Below, one piece after another: positions 1-5,101 of a DNA stretch of 5,101 bases. Origin of the DNA: Actinomycetota bacterium (lineage in GTDB: Bacteria; Actinomycetota; Acidimicrobiia; Spongiisociales; UBA5794). The notes beneath the pieces were generated by a model. That model was not told where the DNA came from. It worked only from the letters and a program-made list of their open reading frames with translations, and searched no databases. Position 1 is the first letter of the stretch. Each line of letters begins with the position of its first letter. The translations under genes were made by a program, and so were the position numbers. Location: NCBI GenBank assembly GCA_003648875.1, contig QMQC01000160.1, forward strand, positions 1 to 5,101, written 5' to 3'.

Positions 1-348
1 CCGTCCGGCGGTCCCGGGGGCCAACACGCCAACAAGAGTTCGACCCGCGCCGAGCTGGCTTTCGACATCGAGGGTTCGCGAACCTTCGATGAGTCAATGC
101 GCGACAAACTGATCGAGAGGCTCGGACCCGAGGTTCGGATCACCGAGGATGGTTCGCGGTCCCAGGCAACCAACCGGAAGAAGGCTGTGCGTCGGCTTCA
201 CGCCAAACTTGAGGAAGCGGCACGACCAGACCCACCGGAGAGGAGGCCGACCGGACCCTCGAGATCGGCTCGACAACGAAGGCTCGACAAGAAGCGTGCG
301 CGGGGCGCCACAAAGCAACGACGGCGGACCCCGAGTGGCGAGGAGTGA
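1..348 (+). CDS. arfB: ArfB-type peptidyl-tRNA hydrolase (ribosome rescue), 5' partial
   Basis: This is the C-terminal 115 residues of a class-I release-factor-like protein of the ArfB/YaeJ/ICT1 family, which frees peptides from ribosomes stalled at mRNA ends without reading a stop codon. What is seen: the reading frame is open from base 1 and starts PSGGPGGQHANKSST, so the catalytic GGQ lies at bases 16-24, followed by the family's HxNK(S/T)ST segment. A short alpha/beta domain follows, with ITEDGSRSQATNR resembling the E. coli ArfB segment around YRSQELNR. The end is a strongly basic tail (RRPTGPSRSARQRRLDKKRARGATKQRRR). In this family the tail enters the empty mRNA channel, which separates ArfB from RF1/RF2. 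About 20 N-terminal residues, including the start codon, are missing. The stop is TGA at 346-348, and the gap to the next gene is 119 bases. The ORF is too short downstream of GGQ to be RF1/RF2. Family assignment is confident; the exact start cannot be seen. Confidence 0.9.
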   Translation, partial: PSGGPGGQHANKSSTRAELAFDIEGSRTFDESMRDKLIERLGPEVRITEDGSRSQATNRKKAVRRLHAKLEEAARPDPPERRPTGPSRSARQRRLDKKRARGATKQRRRTPSGEE

Positions 349-452
349 CGAACTCCCGAACCGCGGCCGAGTATCCGGTGTTCCAGACCGAACCCACCCG
401 GCGCGTTCTCTGGGCGTAGACCGGAGTGGATTTCGATGACTTCAGCGGTTCC

Positions 453-467
453 TATCATCGCGAGCCG
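453..467 (+). promoter_or_regulatory. Candidate leaderless-type promoter (-10 TATCAT) for the M16 protease gene
   Basis: TATCAT at 453-458 matches the -10 consensus TATAAT at five of six positions and fits TANNNT. It ends 9 bases before the ATG at 468, which would put transcription start at about 465-468. There is no Shine-Dalgarno before that ATG. The -35 position (about 430-436) shows no convincing TTGACA. The hexamer lies inside the coding frame if the upstream GTG at 426 is used instead, so promoter and start choice support or weaken each other. The rest of the gap from 349 to 452 shows no terminator hairpin or other element that I can recognise. Confidence 0.4.
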
Positions 468-1715
468 ATGGAACACGAACTCACAACACTCCCAAATGGG
501 CTTCGGCTCATCACCCACGATATGCCCTCGACCCGATCGGTCGCGATCGGTTGCTGGGTCGACACAGGCAGCAGGGACGAGACAGGGCCGGAAGCCGGCG
601 CATCCCACTTCCTGGAGCATCTGCTCTTCAAAGGTTCAGAAGAGTGGTCATCTCGACGCATCTCGGAGACGCTCGACGGCATCGGTGCGCAGCACAACGC
701 TTTCACATCCAAGGAGTACACGTGCTTCTGGACCCGGATGCGTGACGAGGATCTGACCACGGGTGTTGAGATCCTTGCCGAGATGCTCCAGCGCCCGGCG
801 TTCCGCCAGTCTGAGATCGATTCAGAGCGCAACGTCGTCCTCGAAGAGATCAACATGAACGAGGACGATCCGACCGACGTTGCCCATGAGCAGTTCATCA
901 ATGCCATGTGGGGCGATCACCCGCTCGCGCCGCCGGTGCTCGGCACAAGGGAGTCCATCGGTGAAATGGGCAGAGACACGATTCGCGGTTATTGGGCCAG
1001 ACGCTACACACCGCATTCAGTGGTAGTAGCGATTGCAGGCAACCTGCCCGATCACCTCACCGAGTTGATCACAGAGCACTTCGGATCGTGGCAGGGGGAG
1101 CCGGTCGGACGGTCTCTCAGAGTCCCCTCAGAGTTGTCGCGGGTGCACGTGGTCAGGCGTGACACCGAACAAGCTCACCTCATCATCGGATCGCGGTCGA
1201 TCACCAGAAGCGACGAACGCAGATTTGCGTTATCGCTCGTCGATCACATTCTGGGTGGAGGCATGTCGTCGAGGCTGTTTCACGAGATTCGGGAGACAAG
1301 GGGTCTTGCGTATGCCGTACACGCCTTTCGGCTGCCATTTGCCGACGCGGGAGCGTCTGGGACGTACGTGGGGACCACGCCGCGTCAGGCGGACGAGGTG
1401 CTCAAGATCGTTCGTGAGCAGCTCGCTCTCGCAATCGAGAATGGAGTAACGCCAGAGGAGTTGGATCGCGCAAAGGGCCATGTGAAGGGTTCCCTCGCCA
1501 TCAGCCTGGAGGACGCGAACAGCAGGATGAATCTCATCGGACGAAATGAGATCGTCGGACAGGAGCACCGCACCGTTGACCAGATCGTCGAGGCGATTTC
1601 TGCGGTCACACACGACGACGTAATCGAGGTCGCAAAGGCGGCTTACGATGGCCCCTACGTGATCGGTGCTGTCGGTCCGTTCGACAGCGAGGATCTTGAG
1701 GAGCACATCCGATGA
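468..1715 (+). CDS. M16 family zinc metalloprotease (pitrilysin/processing-peptidase type)
   Basis: A 415-residue soluble peptidase of family M16, similar in layout and length to Bacillus YmxG and mycobacterial PepR. The physiological substrate of such single-chain bacterial proteins is generally not well defined. What is seen: the N-terminus MEHELTTLPNGLRLI followed by WVDTGSRDE is typical of M16. The inverted zinc motif HFLEH is at residues 47-51, with H47 and H51 as ligands and E50 as the catalytic base. The distal ligand is probably E127 in VVLEEINMNEDDP, 76 residues after H51 as in beta-MPP. The second-half signature GGGMSSRLFHEIRETRGLAYAV is at about 263-284 and carries the conserved R/Y pair (R278, Y282). 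No signal peptide or membrane helix is apparent. Start: the ATG at 468 fits the family N-terminus and has TATCAT just upstream. A GTG at 426 would add 14 residues, but its only purine run, GGA, abuts the codon. The stop overlaps dapB by ATGA, so the two are probably co-translated. Confidence 0.93.
   Translation: MEHELTTLPNGLRLITHDMPSTRSVAIGCWVDTGSRDETGPEAGASHFLEHLLFKGSEEWSSRRISETLDGIGAQHNAFTSKEYTCFWTRMRDEDLTTGVEILAEMLQRPAFRQSEIDSERNVVLEEINMNEDDPTDVAHEQFINAMWGDHPLAPPVLGTRESIGEMGRDTIRGYWARRYTPHSVVVAIAGNLPDHLTELITEHFGSWQGEPVGRSLRVPSELSRVHVVRRDTEQAHLIIGSRSITRSDERRFALSLVDHILGGGMSSRLFHEIRETRGLAYAVHAFRLPFADAGASGTYVGTTPRQADEVLKIVREQLALAIENGVTPEELDRAKGHVKGSLAISLEDANSRMNLIGRNEIVGQEHRTVDQIVEAISAVTHDDVIEVAKAAYDGPYVIGAVGPFDSEDLEEHIR
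1698..1703 (+). promoter_or_regulatory. Shine-Dalgarno GAGGAG for dapB
   Basis: GAGGAG is separated by 8 bases from the dapB ATG at 1712. It is encoded inside the last codons of the M16 protease gene and is the clearest ribosome binding site in the window. It fixes the dapB start and suggests internal translation initiation in a shared mRNA, in contrast to the apparently leaderless genes nearby. Confidence 0.8.
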
Positions 1716-2470
1716 AGGTTGGCGTTTCGGGGGCAGGAGGCAGGATGGGGAGCCTTGCCGCCGCAACGATCGACGCGGCCGAGGACCTTCACCTCATCGC
1801 GCTGTACGACGTGTATACGACCGGCAGCATCGCCGGGCTGACGATCAGTCAGGACCGGGCATCGCTCGATGGCTGCGACATCGTCGTGGAATTCTCACGG
1901 CCAGATGTCGTGATGGACAACATGGCTGTGTGGCGATCCTTTGGAGCGAACGTTGTCGTGGGCACCTCCGGCTTCGACACCCAACGTCTTGGTGCGCTCG
2001 AAGATCTCTGGGCGAATGGGCCGGGCAACTGCCTCGTCGTCCCGAACTTCTCGATCGGTGCGGTCCTGATGATGAAGATGGCAGAGATCGCTGCGCCGCA
2101 CTTTGCAGTCGCTGAGGTCCTCGAAATGCATCACGACGAGAAAGCAGATGCACCCTCTGGTACGGCGATCGCAACTGCACAACGTATCGCGGCCCTTGCT
2201 CCTCATCAAGAGCGAAGAGTCGACTCGGAGGAGCTACACGATGGCGCCCTCGGAGCCGACATCGACAACATCAGGGTGCACGCCATTCGGTTGCCCGGAG
2301 CAGTCGCCCATCAGGTTGTGATGTTCGGTGGTGAGGGAGAGCGTCTGTCGATCACCCACGACACATCTGATCGCTCCGCATTCATGCCCGGTGTGCTGCT
2401 TGCAGTCCGATCGATTCCTGCCCAGAAGAACACGATGGCCGTTGGCCTTGAGACGCTGCTCGGAATCTGA
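1712..2470 (+). CDS. dapB: 4-hydroxy-tetrahydrodipicolinate reductase (DapB)
   Basis: A cytoplasmic enzyme of 252 residues that reduces the DapA product HTPA to tetrahydrodipicolinate with NAD(P)H, in the diaminopimelate/lysine pathway. What is seen: a Rossmann glycine loop GAGGRMG at 7-13. An acidic residue ends beta-2 (D33 in LYDVY), placed like the acid in mycobacterial DapB that permits NADH use. VVGTSGF is at 82-88, where most relatives have GTTG. VPNFSIGAVLMMK is at 110-122. The catalytic and substrate loop EMHHDEKADAPSGTA is at 138-152 (H140, H141, K144, then DAPSGT). FGGEGERLSITHD and FMPGVLLAVRSI form the C-terminal tetramerisation and closing part. Length is close to that of the mycobacterial enzyme. 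The start is set by GAGGAG and the 4-base ATGA overlap with the protease gene. The gene ends 78 bases before a convergent stop codon. The GTTG to GTSG change is conservative and should not remove activity (inference). Confidence 0.98.
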   Translation: MKVGVSGAGGRMGSLAAATIDAAEDLHLIALYDVYTTGSIAGLTISQDRASLDGCDIVVEFSRPDVVMDNMAVWRSFGANVVVGTSGFDTQRLGALEDLWANGPGNCLVVPNFSIGAVLMMKMAEIAAPHFAVAEVLEMHHDEKADAPSGTAIATAQRIAALAPHQERRVDSEELHDGALGADIDNIRVHAIRLPGAVAHQVVMFGGEGERLSITHDTSDRSAFMPGVLLAVRSIPAQKNTMAVGLETLLGI

Positions 2471-2472
2471 AG

Positions 2473-2546
2473 ACCAGATACCAGATCGCTTCGCTACCAG
2501 ATACGAGATCGCTCGCTAGCGCTCGCTTCCAGATTTCTGGTATCTG
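2473..2546. repeat. Modular direct/inverted repeat filling the dapB/cnoX convergent gap; possible bidirectional terminator
   Basis: The outer arms CAGATACCAGA (2475-2485) and TCTGGTATCTG (2536-2546) are perfect 11-base reverse complements around a 50-base centre. The centre is built of repeated words: ACCAGATAC at 2473-2481 and 2496-2504, AGATCGCT at 2483-2490 and 2506-2513, TCGCTTC at 2486-2492 and 2523-2529, CGCTCGC at 2510-2516 and 2520-2526, and the palindrome CGCTAGCG at 2514-2521. A second copy of the left arm word, TACCAGA at 2495-2501, could also pair with 2536-2542. The element starts 2 bases after the dapB stop (left arm 4 bases after) and ends 2 bases before the cnoX stop on the other strand. 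That position suits transcription termination for both genes, but there is no U-rich tract, so an intrinsic terminator is not proven. The architecture also resembles dispersed REP-like intergenic repeats. Confidence 0.75.
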
Positions 2547-2548
2547 AC

Positions 2549-3394
2549 TCAATTGAGCGCTGTGGCCAATTGCCTTCGGTATGTACCGGTGAGAGGATGC
2601 TCGTTTCCGAGGACCTCGAAGATGTCGACCATTGCCTGACGAGCATTCTCCTTGCCTTCGCCTCTTCGTTGCACGATGGCAAGAAGCCTGTCCAGAGCGG
2701 GCTCGAACTCAGATCGTGCGGCAAGAGCTCTGGCCAGGGCGAGTTGGGCGTGGGCATCATCCGGATCCTCCGACACGGCTGCCTCGAGATCCGAGATGTC
2801 GTCCCCAGCAGACTGGCGGAGGCGCGCTGCAGCCTGGAGCCGCTCGACATCGGGATCGGGGACAAGCTTGCCGAGGACGATGAGGGCCTCTTCGATGTCT
2901 CCGCGATCGATGAGGAGAGCTGCAAGGCTCGTCCCTGCCTCCTGGTGATCGGAGCGCTGCTCGAGGACCTGGCGAAGCATGTGCTCAGCGCCTGCGGTGT
3001 CGCCTGAGATGAGAGATGTTCGTGCCTCATCAACCATCAGGTCGAGCTCTGTGGGCATCAGCGTCTCGATGAATGCCTTGATGGTGTCCTCAGGAAGGGC
3101 ACCGGTGAATCGATCGACCTCTTTGCCGTTCTTGATGGCGACGATTGTCGGGATCGACTGGATCATGAACTGGCCGGAAAGCTCCGGATTTGCGTCGACG
3201 TCGATCTTGGCAAGCTCGAACGCACCACCCGCCTCGTGCGTGAGACGCTCGAGCAGCGGAGACAGCGTCTTGCATGGCTCGCACCACTCAGCCCAGAAAT
3301 CCACAAGGACGGGTACTTCCCTGGATCGCAGCAACACCTCCTGTTGGAAATCGGCTGTGGTCACATCCTTGACATGTTGGCTTGCGTTGTGCAT
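2549..3394 (-). CDS. cnoX: CnoX/YbbN-like thioredoxin-TPR chaperone (chaperedoxin)
   Basis: A 281-residue protein, close to the 284 of E. coli CnoX (YbbN). The family protects unfolding proteins, for example under oxidative chlorine stress, and passes them to GroEL or DnaK. What is seen: an N-terminal thioredoxin fold at about 8-113 with VDFWAEWCEPCK at 31-42 (CxxC = C38, C41) and the cis-proline segment SIPTIVAIKNG at 80-90. A helical TPR-like region follows at about 117-245, for example SLAALLIDRGDIEEALIVL and ALARALAARSEFEPALDRLL. The C-terminal hallmark FEVLGNEHPLTGTYRRQL at 259-276 is close to the E. coli ending with LGTGDALASKYRRQL. No signal peptide is seen, so it is probably cytosolic. 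Unlike E. coli CnoX, the CxxC is complete, so reductase activity is plausible. Start: the ATG at 3394 begins just before the thioredoxin fold. The frame stays open upstream to 3547, but that would run through dapA. No Shine-Dalgarno is present, and a -10-like TATCCT is correctly placed for a leaderless message. Confidence 0.87.
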   Translation of the reverse strand: MHNASQHVKDVTTADFQQEVLLRSREVPVLVDFWAEWCEPCKTLSPLLERLTHEAGGAFELAKIDVDANPELSGQFMIQSIPTIVAIKNGKEVDRFTGALPEDTIKAFIETLMPTELDLMVDEARTSLISGDTAGAEHMLRQVLEQRSDHQEAGTSLAALLIDRGDIEEALIVLGKLVPDPDVERLQAAARLRQSAGDDISDLEAAVSEDPDDAHAQLALARALAARSEFEPALDRLLAIVQRRGEGKENARQAMVDIFEVLGNEHPLTGTYRRQLATALN

Positions 3395-3407
3395 GGGTGA
3401 AAGGATA
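3395..3407 (-). promoter_or_regulatory. Candidate leaderless promoter of the cnoX-like gene (-10 TATCCT)
   Basis: On the minus strand TATCCT (plus-strand 3407 down to 3402) fits TANNNT and lies 7 bases before the ATG at 3394, putting transcription start at or next to the start codon. The bases between them (TTCACCC on the minus strand) hold no Shine-Dalgarno. No good -35 is visible. The -35 zone (about 3424-3431) overlaps the -10 of the opposite dapA promoter. Confidence 0.42.
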
Positions 3408-3423
3408 CTTCGGGGTGTCGTGG

Positions 3424-3436
3424 TAACTTGCGAGGT
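3424..3436 (+). promoter_or_regulatory. dapA: Candidate leaderless promoter of dapA (-10 TAACTT)
   Basis: TAACTT at 3424-3429 fits TANNNT and ends 7 bases before the dapA ATG at 3437, so transcription would begin at 3436/3437. The GAGG at 3432-3435 is only one base from the ATG and too close to act as a ribosome binding site. The -35 zone (about 3400-3406) has no TTGACA-like hexamer and overlaps the -10 of the divergent cnoX-like gene. If this promoter is real, the in-frame TTG at 3428 lies inside the -10 and cannot be the start. Confidence 0.42.
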
Positions 3437-4342
3437 ATGGAACATCGACCAGAAGCACCGTTCGGTCGAGTTGCCACCGCCGTGATCACTCCCTTCACAG
3501 ATGAAGGTCCGATTGACTACGCCGCGTTCTGGCGCCTCGTCCGCCATCTAGCAGACAATGCCACTGACTCCATCGTCGTTGCAGGCACCACAGGGGAATC
3601 CCCGACGCTATCGAAGCCGGAGAAGATGGCGCTCTTCGCTGCGGCGGTTGATGCCGCCGCGGGAAAGATCAAGGTCGTCGCCGGCGGGACGAACAGCGAC
3701 ACCGCAGAATCGATCGAGTTCGCCGTTTCTGCCGCGGCATCCGGTGTCGACGGCATGATGGTCGTGACTCCCTACTACTCGAAGCCTCCGCAGCGCGGCA
3801 TCGTTGCGCACATGCATGCGATTGCGGATGCCACAGACCTCCCCGTCATGATCTACAACATCCCCGGCCGGACCGCCACCCTCATCGAGATCGACACGCT
3901 TGTCGAGGTGTGTGAACATCCCAATGTGGTTGCTGTCAAGGACGCCGTCGACGATCTCGATTGGTCGCGAAGGGCCATTCAGGCCCTTCCTGATGGCATC
4001 GCGGTCTACTCGGGATCTGACGGTCTTACCAAGGACCTCGTTGCGGCTGGCGCGGTTGGGGTTGTCTCCGTTGCCTCGCATCTTGCGGGTCGCGAAATCT
4101 CTGCCATGGTTGACGCCCTCATCGAGGGCGACATCGTCAAGGCAGAGAAACTTCACGATCTGTTGATGCCTCTCAATGACGCCCTTTTCAGCGAGCCGAG
4201 TCCGATGCCACTCAAAGGCGCCCTCACGGCGTATTGGGATTCGGTTGGCGTTCCCCGCCTGCCACTTGTGTCTGCAAATCCGGAAACGGTCGAGGCAGTG
4301 GGAGTCGCACTCGAAGCGATCAACGAGTATCGGTCACCGTGA
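3437..4342 (+). CDS. dapA: 4-hydroxy-tetrahydrodipicolinate synthase (DapA)
   Basis: A cytosolic class-I aldolase-type (TIM barrel) enzyme of 301 residues. It condenses pyruvate with L-aspartate semialdehyde, the committed step to diaminopimelate and lysine. What is seen: VATAVITPF at 12-20; GTTGESPTL at 50-58 with the proton-relay threonines T51/T52; TPYYSKPPQRG at 111-121, including the tyrosine that matches Y107 of E. coli; YNIPGRT at 140-146 with the catalytic Y140 and substrate-binding R145; and VVAVKDA at 164-170 with the Schiff-base lysine K168. SGSDGLT at 192-198 corresponds to the usual SGDD segment. All catalytic residues are present and the length is normal. Start: the ATG at 3437 is preferred. 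A TTG at 3428 would add three residues (MRG) but overlaps the likely -10. The stop overlaps the next gene by GTGA, so dapA and rnj are probably one transcript. The dapB partner lies about 1 kb upstream in a different unit. Confidence 0.98.
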   Translation: MEHRPEAPFGRVATAVITPFTDEGPIDYAAFWRLVRHLADNATDSIVVAGTTGESPTLSKPEKMALFAAAVDAAAGKIKVVAGGTNSDTAESIEFAVSAAASGVDGMMVVTPYYSKPPQRGIVAHMHAIADATDLPVMIYNIPGRTATLIEIDTLVEVCEHPNVVAVKDAVDDLDWSRRAIQALPDGIAVYSGSDGLTKDLVAAGAVGVVSVASHLAGREISAMVDALIEGDIVKAEKLHDLLMPLNDALFSEPSPMPLKGALTAYWDSVGVPRLPLVSANPETVEAVGVALEAINEYRSP

Positions 4343-5101
4343 GCGTCAAGATCGGATTCCTCGGTGGGCTCGGTGAGGTTGGCAGGAACTGTGCGTCCAT
4401 CGAAATCGATGGCGATCTCGCCTTGATCGACTGTGGTCTCATGTTTCCCGAGGAGGACATGCTGGGCGTCGATCTTGTTCTCCCCGACTTCTCGTCGGTG
4501 CTCGAACGTCCGAACGACCTCAAATGCGTGATCCTCACCCACGGCCACGAGGACCATATCGGAGCGCTCGTGTATCTCCTCAGAGACGTCAACGTGCCGA
4601 TCTACGGCACGAGGCTCACGGTCGAATTCGCAAGAGCTCGCATCGAAGAGCACGGCATCACGCCGGATCTCCGGAGAGTCGAGCTCTACGAATGGGTCGC
4701 CCACGGACCGTTCAGGTGCACCTATGTGCCTGTATCCCATTCCATCCCCGACGCAGCAGGTATCGCGTTCGACACGCCTGAGGGAGTCGTCCTTCACTCA
4801 GGCGACTTCAAGCTGGACCCGACACCGATCGACGGTGTTCCGACCGATCTTCGATCGTTTGCGACGATCGGACAACGAGGTGTGCGACTGCTCCTTGCAG
4901 ATTCAACGAACGCCGAGCGCACGGGATACGTGCCTTCTGAGGTAACTGTTGGGGAGCGCCTCGATGAGATCGTCTCCCACGCAGAGGGTCGCATCCTTGT
5001 CGCGTGTTTTGCAAGCCATGTCCATCGAGTGCAGCAGGCCGTCGACGCAGTTGTTCGAGATCGTCGCAAGTTCGCCTTCATCGGAAGGTCGATGCTCAGG
5101 A
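4339..5101 (+). CDS. rnj: Ribonuclease J, 3' partial
   Basis: The first 254 residues of a metallo-beta-lactamase/beta-CASP ribonuclease that works as endonuclease and 5'-3' exonuclease in mRNA decay and rRNA maturation. What is seen: the N-terminus KIGFLGGLGEVGRNCASIE and LIDCGLMFPEEDMLGVDLVLPDF are typical. The zinc motif HGHEDH is at 68-73 (H68, H70, D72, H73). A further ligand is H134 in VSHSIPDA, and D156 is in HSGDFKLD at 153-160. The beta-CASP insertion starts near LLLADSTNAERTG (185-197), with FASHVHRVQQ at 224-233 and GRSM at 249-252, just before the window ends. Start: GTG at 4339, overlapping the dapA TGA by four bases (GTGA). The only upstream purine match is weak, so translation is probably coupled to dapA. 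There is no long basic N-terminal extension as in some relatives. The C-terminal beta-CASP part and the dimerisation domain lie beyond the window. Confidence 0.96.
   Translation, partial: MSVKIGFLGGLGEVGRNCASIEIDGDLALIDCGLMFPEEDMLGVDLVLPDFSSVLERPNDLKCVILTHGHEDHIGALVYLLRDVNVPIYGTRLTVEFARARIEEHGITPDLRRVELYEWVAHGPFRCTYVPVSHSIPDAAGIAFDTPEGVVLHSGDFKLDPTPIDGVPTDLRSFATIGQRGVRLLLADSTNAERTGYVPSEVTVGERLDEIVSHAEGRILVACFASHVHRVQQAVDAVVRDRRKFAFIGRSMLR

Noticed and set aside
198..620. Minus-strand open frame of 140 codons spanning the arfB end and M16 start
   Set aside because: It overlaps two real genes in antisense and has no recognisable domain.
1230..1766. Minus-strand open frame of 178 codons opposite the M16 protease 3' half
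   Set aside because: It is a shadow of the codon pattern of the real gene, with no motif, no ribosome site, and it crosses the M16/dapB junction.
2471..2548. CRISPR-like array
   Set aside because: The repeated words are short (6-9 bases), unevenly spaced and part of an inverted structure. There are no regular spacers and no cas genes.
2548..2557. Palindrome CTCAATTGAG overlapping the cnoX stop codon
   Set aside because: A 10-base perfect palindrome with no loop, mostly within codons. It is too short to claim as an operator or terminator without conservation data.
3369..3374. Perfect -35 consensus TTGACA upstream of dapA
   Set aside because: At 16-19 bases downstream there is no TANNNT, and it lies inside the cnoX-like coding sequence. 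It is too far from TAACTT at 3424 to pair with it, so probably coincidence.
2979..3485. Open plus-strand frame of 168 codons opposite the cnoX-like gene
   Set aside because: It is antisense to a well-supported thioredoxin-TPR gene, has a Ser/Arg-rich low-complexity translation with no recognisable domain, and overlaps the divergent promoter and the dapA start.
3395..3547. N-terminal extension of the cnoX-like protein to 332 residues
   Set aside because: The extra 51 residues resemble no thioredoxin N-terminus and would be encoded opposite the dapA start and the divergent promoters. The ATG at 3394 fits the family.
4153..4797. Minus-strand open frame of 214 codons across dapA and rnj
   Set aside because: It lies opposite two confidently identified genes, including the RNase J zinc motif. 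Its translation shows no domain, and long antisense frames are expected at this base composition.

Overview
The window is a compact, gene-dense stretch of ordinary chromosome, high in G+C by eye. It most likely comes from an actinobacterium (Actinomycetota). The protein sequences have an actinobacterial look: DapB has HHDEKADAPSGT and a C-terminus ending VGLETLLGI, and RNase J has a GGLGEVGRN start and LLLADSTNAER. The gene set M16 protease - dapB - dapA - rnj matches the neighbourhood found scattered around pepR/dapB/thyX/dapA/rnj in Mycobacterium. Several genes lack a Shine-Dalgarno but have a TANNNT -10 hexamer 7-9 bases before the ATG, as in leaderless actinobacterial transcription. A deeper assignment, for example Acidimicrobiia, is only a guess.

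Layout. (1) 1-348 (+): the 3' part of an ArfB-type ribosome-rescue peptidyl-tRNA hydrolase, with its GGQ motif at the window edge. (2) 468-1715 (+): an M16 (pitrilysin/MPP-type) zinc protease with intact HFLEH. (3) 1712-2470 (+): dapB, overlapping the protease stop by ATGA and preceded by a good GAGGAG. (4) 2471-2548: a short intergenic region filled by a modular direct/inverted repeat between two convergent stop codons. (5) 2549-3394 (-): a CnoX/YbbN-type thioredoxin-TPR protein with an intact CEPC site. (6) 3395-3436: a 42-bp divergent promoter region. (7) 3437-4342 (+): dapA. (8) 4339-5101 (+): the N-terminal half of ribonuclease J, overlapping the dapA stop by GTGA and cut by the window end.

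How the genes relate. DapA and DapB catalyse consecutive steps of the diaminopimelate/lysine pathway: DapA condenses pyruvate with aspartate semialdehyde, and DapB reduces the product. They sit in two separate transcription units, M16-dapB and dapA-rnj, because the oppositely oriented cnoX-like gene lies between them. The other genes serve protein and RNA quality control: ribosome rescue (ArfB), proteolysis (M16), folding protection (CnoX) and RNA decay/processing (RNase J).

No new defence, mobile or biosynthetic system is visible. The points most worth a second look are the repeat at 2473-2546, the back-to-back leaderless-type promoters at 3395-3436, and the redox-competent CnoX inserted in this locus.
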